From: Acidobacteriaceae bacterium
GTDB lineage: Bacteria > Acidobacteriota > Terriglobia > Terriglobales > Acidobacteriaceae
NCBI GenBank assembly: GCA_013361705.1
Contig: JABFXN010000409.1
Span: 1-34,827 of the forward strand
Reading direction: 5' to 3'
Length of the DNA stretch: 34,827 nt
In this document: in pieces, positions 8,165 to 15,284 of the stretch
Numbering within the stretch: position 1 is the first letter of the stretch
Layout of the letters: each line of letters opens with the position of its first letter
Notes under the pieces: model-generated
Told to the model about the DNA's origin: nothing
Seen by the model: the letters and a program-made list of their open reading frames with translations, nothing else
Database searches by the model: none
Translations under genes and position numbers: made by a program

Positions 8165-9395
8165 GTTGGCCCTCACTGAGCAAATCGCCTGGGCTTGCGA
8201 CCAGCGACTCATTTCCCTTAAGTCCGGCAAGGACTTCGACCTCTTTGCCCATGTCCTTACCGATGTTTACCGGTACAAAATGCACCTTCTGGCCGGCATC
8301 GACCGTCACTACGTGCATGCCCGCATGATCGATGACAAGCGAACTGGTGGGAATGATGAGCGATGTATGCTGCTGTGACAGCGTGAAGTGCACCTGCGCA
8401 TACATGCCCGGCAGAAGCGAGGCGTCGTGGTTATCGACCTGCACCTCTGTCCGCATGGTGCGCGCGGTGTCGTTCAGTGCCGATGCATTGCGGGTTACGG
8501 TGCCGGTGTAGTCACGTCCCAGACGCTCAGTGATATCGATGCTTGCCTTCTGCCCGTCACGAATGTTGACCGCCTCGGACTGCGGCACATCAACATAGAT
8601 CCGCAGCATGTCGCTCTGCGCGATACTGAACAGCGGCTTGCTCTGAGCCGATGCGCTGACCAGGTCGCCGCGCTCCACATTGCGCTGCGTAATCACGCCG
8701 TCAAAGGGGGCCACGATGCGTTCGAAGTTCTGCATCTGCTGCAGCCGCGCCACGTTGGCCTGGTTCGCAGCAACGCTGGCTTCGGCCGCCGCAATATTCG
8801 CATTGGCAGCAGAGACATCCGCGACGCGCGCATTGTGGTTTTGCACGGCACTATCCACAATCTGCTGCGAGATGGCATGCTGTTCACCCAGCGGAACATC
8901 GCGCTCACGCGTCAGCCGCGCGAGTTCGGCATTTGCTTTTGCCTGCTCCAGTGCTGCGCGAGCCTGAAGCAATGCCGCCTGCGACTGGGCGAGGGTTGCC
9001 TTTGCCTGGCTCGACTGCTGATCGATCTCAGGCGATGAGATCACCGCCAGCACCTGGCCGGCGTGCACCTTCGTGCCGATGTCGACGTTGCGGCGGTCGA
9101 GGTAGCCATCCACGCGGGCGTAGAGATTCGCCGTATAGAGCGGCTCGATGTTGCCCGGCAGGACAAGCTGCGATGTCGGCTCACCCTTGGTCGCGTGGAT
9201 CACGCTGACAACGGGGTGCGTCACCGGAGCTTCGTTCGTAGCCGCCAGCGCCTCGCGATAACTTGCGATACGAGGCAAAGCGCCGACTGCGCCGAGGGCA
9301 AGAAAAACAACGGCCCCGGCGCCAATCACTTTAGCTTTGCTTCCGGATTTCGCCTGGACACGGTCGCGGGTGGGGGTTTCCTGAGTGCTGATCAT
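8148..9395 (-). CDS. RND periplasmic adaptor, HlyD/AcrA-like membrane fusion protein (pump 1)
   Basis: This 415-residue adaptor is anchored by one N-terminal membrane helix (about residues 22-42, VIGAGAVVFLALGAVGAL). The biotinyl-lipoyl half-motifs flank a long coiled coil: NLYARVDGYLDRRNVDIGTKV before it and IVAPFDGVITQRNVERGDLV after it, with Ala/Gln-rich helices at about 130-225. Beta-barrel and membrane-proximal domains complete the chain. It links the inner-membrane pump to the outer-membrane channel in the periplasm. The start codon overlaps the pump stop (ATGA) and has AGGAGG five to six bases upstream, so it is well supported. No lipobox is present, unlike the adaptor of pump 2. The substrate is not predictable from sequence. 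Confidence 0.93.
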   Translation of the reverse strand: MISTQETPTRDRVQAKSGSKAKVIGAGAVVFLALGAVGALPRIASYREALAATNEAPVTHPVVSVIHATKGEPTSQLVLPGNIEPLYTANLYARVDGYLDRRNVDIGTKVHAGQVLAVISSPEIDQQSSQAKATLAQSQAALLQARAALEQAKANAELARLTRERDVPLGEQHAISQQIVDSAVQNHNARVADVSAANANIAAAEASVAANQANVARLQQMQNFERIVAPFDGVITQRNVERGDLVSASAQSKPLFSIAQSDMLRIYVDVPQSEAVNIRDGQKASIDITERLGRDYTGTVTRNASALNDTARTMRTEVQVDNHDASLLPGMYAQVHFTLSQQHTSLIIPTSSLVIDHAGMHVVTVDAGQKVHFVPVNIGKDMGKEVEVLAGLKGNESLVASPGDLLSEGQHVELR

Positions 9396-12300
9396 GCGGC
9401 CTCCTGAGCTGGTTTCTTTCCGTGAATCAGAGTGAACATCAATGGGACAAAGAAGAGGGTTGCAAATGTCGCCATGCTGAGACCACCGATGACGGCGCGG
9501 GCCAGCGGTGCATTCTGCTCACCGCCTTCTCCCATGCCCAGGGCCATCGGCAACATGCCGATGATCATGGCGCAGGCAGTCATCAGAATGGGTCTCAGTC
9601 GAGTAAAGCCTGCCTGCACAGCAGCGCCGATCGCCGTCTCCCCACCGACGCGAAGTTCGTTGGCGAAGGTGACCAGCAGGATGGAGTTCGCCGTCGCTAC
9701 ACCGATAGACATGATGGCGCCCATCAGTGAAGGAACATTGAACGTTGTCTGCGTCAGGAACAAGGCCCAGACGATTCCGCAGAAGGCTCCGGGCAGCGCG
9801 CAGATGATGATGAACGGATCAAGCCAGCTCTGATAGTTCACAACCATCAACAGGTAGACCAGAAGTGCGGCAAAGGTGAGACCGAGACCCAAACGGGTGA
9901 AGGCTTCGTTCATGCTCTCCACCTGACCACGGACCACAATCTTCGTGCCCGGCGGCAGATGCGCACTCTCTTCCTTCACGATGCGGTTGACCTTCGATGC
10001 CACCGAGCCAAGGTCGCTGTTCTGTGTGTTCGCGTAGATGTCATAGACCGGCGCGCCGTTATGGTGGTTTACCACCACGGGCATGATGGCGGGCTTCAAC
10101 GTCGCCATATTGCCGAGCATCTCGGTGCGGTTGGCTAGCGTATGGATCGGGATCGGCGTGTTCTGCAGTGCATTGACCGAGTCGATGCTGTACTGCGGCG
10201 TCTGCGCGGCGACAGCATAGGTAATGCCCATCTTCGGATCGAGCCAGAAGTTCGGCTGCACCGCCGCGCTGGAGCTCAGCGAGATATACAGGCTGTTCGC
10301 CACGTCCTGTTGCGTGAGTCCGAACTGTGCCGCACGCACGCGGTCGATATCGAGATGCAGGTCAGGCGCATTCACCACCTGGTGCATGTGTACGTCGACT
10401 GCTCCGGGAACCGTTGCCAGCCGCTCGCGCAGACGGCGTGCGATCTCGTAGTTGGCAGGATCGTAGCCCTGTATCTGGATATCGATCGGCGCAGGCAGGC
10501 CGAAGTTCAGAATCTGGGTCACCATGTCCGCGGGCTGGAAGAAGAAGGTCGCATCGGGAAACTTCTTTGGAAGCTCCGCACGCAGCCGCTTGATATAGCC
10601 CTCGGTGGAGTGATGCTTTTCATTCAACGCGATCAGAACCTCGCCGTCCGCGCTGCTGATGGTCGATCCGTCACCGAAGGCGTAGTTGAAAGTCTCCGGC
10701 GTGAGACCGATGTTGTCCATCACCAGCTCAGTCTCATTCGCGGGAATGATCTTATGGATCTCATCCTCAACCTGGCTGAAGACCACCTTGGTGCTCTCAA
10801 TGCGGGTGCCGGGACGTGTGCGAATGTGCAGCTTGATCTGTCCGGCGTCGACGCTGGGGAAGAAGTCCCGGCCGATGAAGGGCAGCAACACAAAGGCTGA
10901 CAACATCACTGCCACCGAGGCAAATAAGGCGGCACGGCGATGGGCAAGGAAGCTCTCAAGCGTCGATGTATAGCGATGCTGCAGCCAGGTGTAGCCCTGG
11001 TTGAAGCGGTCGTTGATACGGCGGAAGAACCCACCTGCATTGGCAGTCAGGACCTCGCCGGTTGTCTGGCCCTCAAAGCTGTGCTCAGCTCCCAGCAGAT
11101 AGTTCACCAGCACCGGTACCAGCGTACGAGACAGTACGTAGGAGGCAAGCATGGCGAAGACCACGGCCAGCGCCATCGGGGTGAAGAGAAATTTCGCCGG
11201 TCCGGTAAGGAAGACCACCGAAACAAACACGATGCAGATGGTCAGCGTGGAGATCAGCGTCGGCCCTGCAATTTCGGAGGCGCCAATCAGCACCGCCTCG
11301 CGCAATGTCTTGCCGTGCATGTGGCGGTGAATGTTTTCGATGGTAACGGTCGCGTCATCCACCAGGATACCGATGGCCAGCGCAAGGCCGCCAAGGGTCA
11401 TGGTGTTCATCGTCTCGCCCAGGGCGGAGAGCACGATGATGGAGCTCAGGATCGAGAGCGGGATTGAGACCGCGATAATCAACGTACTGCGCCAGCTACC
11501 GAGGAAGAGAAGGATCATCAATGCCGTAAGAGCTGCGGCGATGACGCCCTCACGCAACACGCCCACAATCGATGCCTTCACAAAGATTGATTGATCGAAG
11601 AGCTCCGTGATTTTCAGTCCGGGAGGCGCGGCAGCACGCGAGGCCGGCAGTACATCGTCCTTGATCTGCTTGACGATGTCGAGTGTCGAGACCGAGCCGG
11701 TCTTCATGATGGTGAGCAGAGCCGCGGGCTTTCCATTCGATCGCGCGACATTCTGCTGCACCGACCATCCGTCACGCACATGCGCCACATCGCGCATGTA
11801 GACCATGGCTCCATTTACTTGTTTGATGGGAACATCGTTCAACGAGAGCGCATCGACCGGGCTGGAGTTGGTACTGACGGTGTATTCCGTGTTCTCAACC
11901 TTGGCCGTACCCGATGGCAGCGTCACGTTCTGTGCATTGATGGCGTTGGTGATGTCGACCGGCGTCAGCCCTTTTGCCAGCAGCGCGTTCTGGTCGAGGT
12001 CGACCATGATCTGGCGAGCCACACCGCCGTAGGGCGTAGGCAACAGCGTGCCGGGAACTTTAGTGAGTTGCTGACGGACGCGGAAGAGACCGTAGTCGTA
12101 GATCTCGGATTCGGAGAGGGTGTCGCTCGAGAGCGACAACTGGATGATGGGTACGGTCGAAGCGCTAAAGCGCAGAATCCAGGGCGGGTTTACGCCCTGC
12201 GGCATGCGGAAGCGGATGGAGTTTACGGCGGCTCCGACCTGCGACATCGCCGCATCGATGCGTACTTGGGGCTGGAACGAGATCTTGATGACGGCAGCAC

Positions 12301-12559
12301 CGCTGGTGGTCTGCGAATCGATGGATTTAACGTCGTTCACGACGGCCATGACGAACTCGCTGAAGGTGGTGATGCGCTGTTCCATCTCCTTTGCCGGAAG
12401 GCCGGAGTAGGACCAGATCACCGTAATCTGCGGGATATCGATATTGGGGAAGATGTCGGTCGGTGTGGTCGCGATCGACGAGAAACCCATGATCAGAATG
12501 AGGATCGACGCTACTATGAAGGTGTAGGGGCGATCGAGAGCAAAGCGGACGATCCACAT
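9392..12559 (-). CDS. RND efflux inner-membrane pump (pump 1)
   Basis: This 1055-residue protein is full length for the AcrB/MexB-type superfamily, with 12 membrane segments and two large periplasmic loops. The opening (FALDRPYTFIVASILILIMG, then DIFPNIDIPQITV) and the TM4 segment GILVDDATVTIEN, with its Asp-Asp pair, are typical. In TM10 the usual AKNAIL lysine is absent: the segment reads GVATANSILLVTFA, so residue 957 is Ala where AcrB has Lys940. It therefore belongs to a divergent subfamily with a changed proton relay. It is first in a three-gene operon with adaptor and channel, and divergent from an ArsR regulator 121 bp away that probably controls it. It exports an unknown compound using the proton gradient. 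Confidence 0.93.
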   Translation of the reverse strand: MWIVRFALDRPYTFIVASILILIMGFSSIATTPTDIFPNIDIPQITVIWSYSGLPAKEMEQRITTFSEFVMAVVNDVKSIDSQTTSGAAVIKISFQPQVRIDAAMSQVGAAVNSIRFRMPQGVNPPWILRFSASTVPIIQLSLSSDTLSESEIYDYGLFRVRQQLTKVPGTLLPTPYGGVARQIMVDLDQNALLAKGLTPVDITNAINAQNVTLPSGTAKVENTEYTVSTNSSPVDALSLNDVPIKQVNGAMVYMRDVAHVRDGWSVQQNVARSNGKPAALLTIMKTGSVSTLDIVKQIKDDVLPASRAAAPPGLKITELFDQSIFVKASIVGVLREGVIAAALTALMILLFLGSWRSTLIIAVSIPLSILSSIIVLSALGETMNTMTLGGLALAIGILVDDATVTIENIHRHMHGKTLREAVLIGASEIAGPTLISTLTICIVFVSVVFLTGPAKFLFTPMALAVVFAMLASYVLSRTLVPVLVNYLLGAEHSFEGQTTGEVLTANAGGFFRRINDRFNQGYTWLQHRYTSTLESFLAHRRAALFASVAVMLSAFVLLPFIGRDFFPSVDAGQIKLHIRTRPGTRIESTKVVFSQVEDEIHKIIPANETELVMDNIGLTPETFNYAFGDGSTISSADGEVLIALNEKHHSTEGYIKRLRAELPKKFPDATFFFQPADMVTQILNFGLPAPIDIQIQGYDPANYEIARRLRERLATVPGAVDVHMHQVVNAPDLHLDIDRVRAAQFGLTQQDVANSLYISLSSSAAVQPNFWLDPKMGITYAVAAQTPQYSIDSVNALQNTPIPIHTLANRTEMLGNMATLKPAIMPVVVNHHNGAPVYDIYANTQNSDLGSVASKVNRIVKEESAHLPPGTKIVVRGQVESMNEAFTRLGLGLTFAALLVYLLMVVNYQSWLDPFIIICALPGAFCGIVWALFLTQTTFNVPSLMGAIMSIGVATANSILLVTFANELRVGGETAIGAAVQAGFTRLRPILMTACAMIIGMLPMALGMGEGGEQNAPLARAVIGGLSMATFATLFFVPLMFTLIHGKKPAQEAA

Positions 12560-12608
12560 AATGTCGTCTTCCCTTTCGAAGGTCGGTTTCCGTTTCGACT
12601 ATTTTGAT

Positions 12609-12671
12609 GCGCGTCGAATTAGTTGGATTCAGCTTTTGCAATCGCGCGTCGTTTTGAGTGGGGAGCACGTC
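12609..12671. promoter_or_regulatory. Three direct GCRCGTC repeats in the pump 1/ArsR intergenic region
   Basis: GCGCGTC at 12609 and 12644 and GCACGTC at 12665 are each followed by A/T-rich bases, with spacings of 35 and 21 bp. They are candidate half-sites for the divergent ArsR protein. The match is weak and could be chance in G+C-rich DNA. Confidence 0.25.
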
Positions 12672-12675
12672 TAAT
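12670..12675 (+). promoter_or_regulatory. Possible -10 box for a leaderless arsR-type transcript
   Basis: TCTAAT lies 5 nt before the ATG at 12681 and there is no Shine-Dalgarno sequence at normal distance. No good -35 box was found. Confidence 0.35.
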
Positions 12676-12680
12676 TTCGT

Positions 12681-12965
12681 ATGGGCAAGTTGACAGATAA
12701 AGAAGCTGCACAGATTGCGAAAGCGCTCGGAGATCCGAACCGGCTCGCGATCTATGCACAGATTGCCCGGGGCGAGGAGCTCTACTGCGGCGAGATCTGC
12801 GAGCGGCACTCCATCTCGGCTGCCACGATCTCCCACCATCTGAAGGTGTTGACGGATCTTGGCCTGGTCACGTCGCGCAAGGAGGGCCTGAACGTGTATT
12901 ACCGTTCACAGCCGGAGAAGATTGCGGCGTACCGGAAGTATCTGACGGAGCTTGGTGGGAAGTAG
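12681..12965 (+). CDS. ArsR-family winged-helix repressor
   Basis: This small cytoplasmic regulator has 94 residues, the usual length for the ArsR/SmtB family. The winged helix occupies nearly the whole chain, from AKALGDPNRLAIYAQIA through ICERHSISAATISHHLKVL (recognition helix) to a wing ending in VYYRSQ. A Cys lies before the recognition helix (YCGEIC, two Cys), at the place where some metal-sensing members have ligands, but the classical ELCVCDL pattern is not complete. It may sense something other than arsenite. It is divergent from the pump 1 operon and is the obvious candidate regulator. The start lacks a ribosome site and a -10-like TCTAAT lies 5 nt upstream, consistent with leaderless expression. 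Confidence 0.85.
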   Translation: MGKLTDKEAAQIAKALGDPNRLAIYAQIARGEELYCGEICERHSISAATISHHLKVLTDLGLVTSRKEGLNVYYRSQPEKIAAYRKYLTELGGK

Positions 12966-12973
12966 TCGATTGC

Positions 12974-13144
12974 GGTGGGAGCCGTGGGCTTCAGCCCACG
13001 GATGATCTGAGTCTACAAGAAGCGGGCTTTAGCCCTGGGCCTTTCTGACAGAGAAGCCCATTTACTATTACATCTTTATCAGCGGGCTGAAGCCCGCTGA
13101 TCACCCCAGCCAGCGAAGCTGGCCGGGGACCCCGCTGCTCCCAC
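12974..13144. repeat. Composite hairpin repeat, copy 1
   Basis: GGTGGGAG is followed by the hairpin CCGTGGGCTTCAGCCCACGG (12982-13001), a GGGCTTTAGCCCTGGGC segment, and the hairpin CAGCGGGCTGAAGCCCGCTG (13080-13099), closing with GCTCCCACC. The same modules in the same order occur at 20240-20391. It fills the gap between the convergent ArsR and TetR genes, and no gene is seen in 12966-13215. Confidence 0.85.
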
Positions 13145-13215
13145 CTGGATCGAGCTTCGCTCGAAGCTTCCCACCCATAGCGATGCGGTGGAAAGGGGAA
13201 TCCAATGCATTGCCT

Positions 13216-13857
13216 CTATCGCTTGGCGCGTCTCGCTGATTCGGCTTTCTCGTCTTCTGCGCGGAAGAGGTGCACGATTGCGGCGAAGACTTCGTCCACA
13301 ATCTCGGGCATGGGACGCTTCTGATCTCTTACCCAGATCTCTACGCACATTCCAGTTGCGGTCATCGTGAGGCTGGCGAGAATTCTGTGCTCCAGGGACG
13401 ATTCCTTCGTTGCCCGCTTTGAACGGTTGGCAAACGCCCATGTTACCTCTCGCTCCAGCAGTGGGACCTGAAGAAACTGTGCCATCCGTGCCGCGGGACT
13501 GCGCTCTGCTACCTGGACCACGCGTTCCGTCTGATGCAATGTGGGAGCCAAGACCTGTTTGATGGCGGCTTTCGCTGCCTCCAGCGAACTCAGCTCCGCC
13601 TTCTGATCGCGGATCGCCTGCGCCAGCGCCTCTCCATAGCGCTTTACGGTCGCACCCATTACATCTTCCTTCGACCCGTAGTAACGGAAGAAGGTACGGC
13701 GCGAAACGCCGGCTTTGGCTGCGATCTGGTCGACGTGCACATTGTCGAAGCCATGCTCAAAGAAGAGATCGATCGCCGCGTTCCAGATCTCGCCGCGTAC
13801 AACCTCCTGTTTCTTTGCTTGCAGCGAGTTACGGGGAGAGGTGTCCTGAACTGCCAT
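13216..13857 (-). CDS. TetR/AcrR-family repressor of pump 2
   Basis: This is a 213-residue regulator. The N-terminal DNA-binding domain is classic (IWNAAIDLFFEHGFDNVHVD, then AAKAGVSRRTFFRYYGSKEDV, residues about 22-70), followed by a helical ligand domain with no recognised ligand. It is divergent from the second RND pump operon, 107 bp away. The perfect 19-bp palindrome at 13904-13922 in that gap sits between the -35 and -10 of the pump promoter, and a half-site (13887-13893) lies toward its own promoter. It is therefore very likely the local repressor of both. No ribosome site precedes the ATG; instead TACAAT ends 6 nt upstream, suggesting a leaderless mRNA. The C-terminal tail is Arg/Lys/Ala-rich. 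Confidence 0.9.
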   Translation of the reverse strand: MAVQDTSPRNSLQAKKQEVVRGEIWNAAIDLFFEHGFDNVHVDQIAAKAGVSRRTFFRYYGSKEDVMGATVKRYGEALAQAIRDQKAELSSLEAAKAAIKQVLAPTLHQTERVVQVAERSPAARMAQFLQVPLLEREVTWAFANRSKRATKESSLEHRILASLTMTATGMCVEIWVRDQKRPMPEIVDEVFAAIVHLFRAEDEKAESARRAKR

Positions 13858-13863
13858 ACGGCG

Positions 13864-13869
13864 ATTGTA
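13864..13869 (-). promoter_or_regulatory. Possible -10 box of the tetR gene (leaderless)
   Basis: TACAAT on the minus strand ends 6 nt before the ATG at 13857, so the transcript would start at the start codon. The -35 position overlaps the TGGCACA half-site, fitting autorepression. Confidence 0.45.
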
Positions 13870-13886
13870 ACCCTGCTCGCCATTTT

Positions 13887-13893
13887 TGGCACA
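13887..13893. promoter_or_regulatory. Half-site of the pump 2 operator
   Basis: TGGCACA repeats the left arm of the main palindrome 19 bp away, close to two helical turns. It lies near the -35 region of the divergent tetR promoter. Confidence 0.45.
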
Positions 13894-13898
13894 TTAAG

Positions 13899-13927
13899 TT
13901 GACAATGGCACAGTGTGCCATTACGCT
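13899..13927 (+). promoter_or_regulatory. Promoter of the pump 2 operon
   Basis: A perfect -35 box TTGACA (13899-13904) is followed after exactly 17 bp by TACGCT (13922-13927), a weak -10 that keeps the key first, second and last bases. The palindromic operator occupies the spacer, so a bound repressor would block RNA polymerase. Confidence 0.6.
13904..13922. promoter_or_regulatory. Perfect 19-bp TetR operator
   Basis: AATGGCACAGTGTGCCATT has 9-bp arms around a central G with no mismatches. Its position between a TetR gene and the divergent pump operon makes it the probable repressor site. Confidence 0.8.
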
Positions 13928-13964
13928 CGAAATCAGACATTCACTTCGAACCGGAAGCTGCCCG

Positions 13965-15272
13965 ATGCCAACGCGCCCTTTGCACGATCTTTCCTCCCGA
14001 TCCAGAAATCTTGCAGCTCTGCTGCTGGTTACGTTGCTGCCTGCCGGCTGCTTCCGCAAAAAAGCAGACAACACTGTCAACGCAGCGACGATGGTGCAGG
14101 TGAACGCGGCACGTGCGATTGGCAAGCAGGTCGCCGTCACGCTCTCTGAGACAGGTAGCTTCGTCGCCGAGGAGTCTTCGGAGGTTGCGCCCGCAGTCTC
14201 CGGCCGCGTGATTCGTACGCCAGTGTCTATCGGAGCCTTCGTCAAGGCCGGCGACGTGATCTGCGAGCTTGACCATCGCGATGCCGAACTGAAGCTGACT
14301 CAGTACAAGGCGCAGCTCGCCGAAGCACAGGCGTCACTGCGTCAGGCGCAGTCACGCATTGGTTTGGGTACGGGTAACTTCGACGCCTCTCGCGTTCCTG
14401 AGGTCGCCGCCGCCAAGGCCACCTATGAGTCTTCCATCGCACAGGCCAGACTCGCCGCGGCAGATGCCAAACGCTATGCCAACCTGGTCGCCACTGGCGA
14501 TGTATCGCAGAGTGTCTACGATAAACAGCGCACCCAGGCCGAGACCGCAGAGGCCCAGGCGAATGCATCGCGGCAGCAGTATGAAGGCGCGCTGAACACA
14601 GCCCGCCAGAGCTACCAGGTGGTCAACTCCTCACAGGCATCGCTCGAAGCCATGCAGGCGCAGGTAGGCCAGGCGGAGAAAGCGCTTGCCGATACCACCA
14701 TTCGCGCGCCCTTCGATGGGTATGTCAGCGCGCGGCCGATTGCGGTGGGTGAGTATGTAACGACATCGAGTTCGGTTGCCACTGTCGTCCGTATGGACAC
14801 GCTCAAGCTCCAACTACAAACACCGGAGAAGAGCGCCGCAGGACTGAAGGTGGGCATGCCGGTCACAGCTCGCGTAGCCGCTTATGGCGACCGTGACTTC
14901 ACAGGCGCGACCTCCGCCCTCAATCCCGCCGTCAATCCTGATTCACGCTCCTTTGTTCTCGAAGCCCGCTTCGCCAACAGTGACAGCACGCTGCGTCCGG
15001 GAATGTTTGCCAGTGCCCGCGTCATTCTGCCGGGGATGGAGAACGCCGTCTTCGTTCCGAAGGCGGCGGTCGTCCGCGATCGCACCACCGATTCCAACCA
15101 AATCTTCGTCGTCGATGGCGGCAAAGCACATCTGCGCGTTGTCACCCTGGGCGAGACCGAGAACGGCTTCCTTCGCGTGCTCAGCGGCCTGACCGCCGGC
15201 GAGATGGTCGCCCTCAACAAACAGTCTGACCTGTACGACGGCGCCTCTGTCGCTGTTCAGGCAGGCCGGTAA
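13965..15272 (+). CDS. RND periplasmic adaptor lipoprotein (pump 2)
   Basis: This is a 435-residue membrane fusion protein. The signal peptide ends in the lipobox LPAGC (Cys29), so it is lipid-anchored in the inner-membrane outer leaflet like AcrA. Lipoyl half-motifs (VAPAVSGRVIRTPVSIGAFVKAGD and TTIRAPFDGYVSARPIAVGEYV) flank an Ala/Gln-rich coiled coil at about residues 120-235, followed by beta-barrel and membrane-proximal domains. I chose the ATG at 13965 over the track start at 13815, which would run back through the operator and promoter; a GGAAG site lies about 9 bases upstream and the signal peptide begins there. It is the first gene of the operon, 12 bp before the pump gene. Confidence 0.92.
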   Translation: MPTRPLHDLSSRSRNLAALLLVTLLPAGCFRKKADNTVNAATMVQVNAARAIGKQVAVTLSETGSFVAEESSEVAPAVSGRVIRTPVSIGAFVKAGDVICELDHRDAELKLTQYKAQLAEAQASLRQAQSRIGLGTGNFDASRVPEVAAAKATYESSIAQARLAAADAKRYANLVATGDVSQSVYDKQRTQAETAEAQANASRQQYEGALNTARQSYQVVNSSQASLEAMQAQVGQAEKALADTTIRAPFDGYVSARPIAVGEYVTTSSSVATVVRMDTLKLQLQTPEKSAAGLKVGMPVTARVAAYGDRDFTGATSALNPAVNPDSRSFVLEARFANSDSTLRPGMFASARVILPGMENAVFVPKAAVVRDRTTDSNQIFVVDGGKAHLRVVTLGETENGFLRVLSGLTAGEMVALNKQSDLYDGASVAVQAGR

Positions 15273-15284
15273 GGAGTTCCACTC

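Noticed and set aside
11591-12607. 338-codon plus-strand ORF
   Set aside because: It lies antisense to the conserved pump 1 gene, has low-complexity Arg/Asp/His-rich composition and no family features. It is a shadow of the real gene.
12974-13144. CRISPR array
   Set aside because: The repeated units are self-complementary, few, of unequal spacing and lie at many separate gene ends. There are no cas genes.
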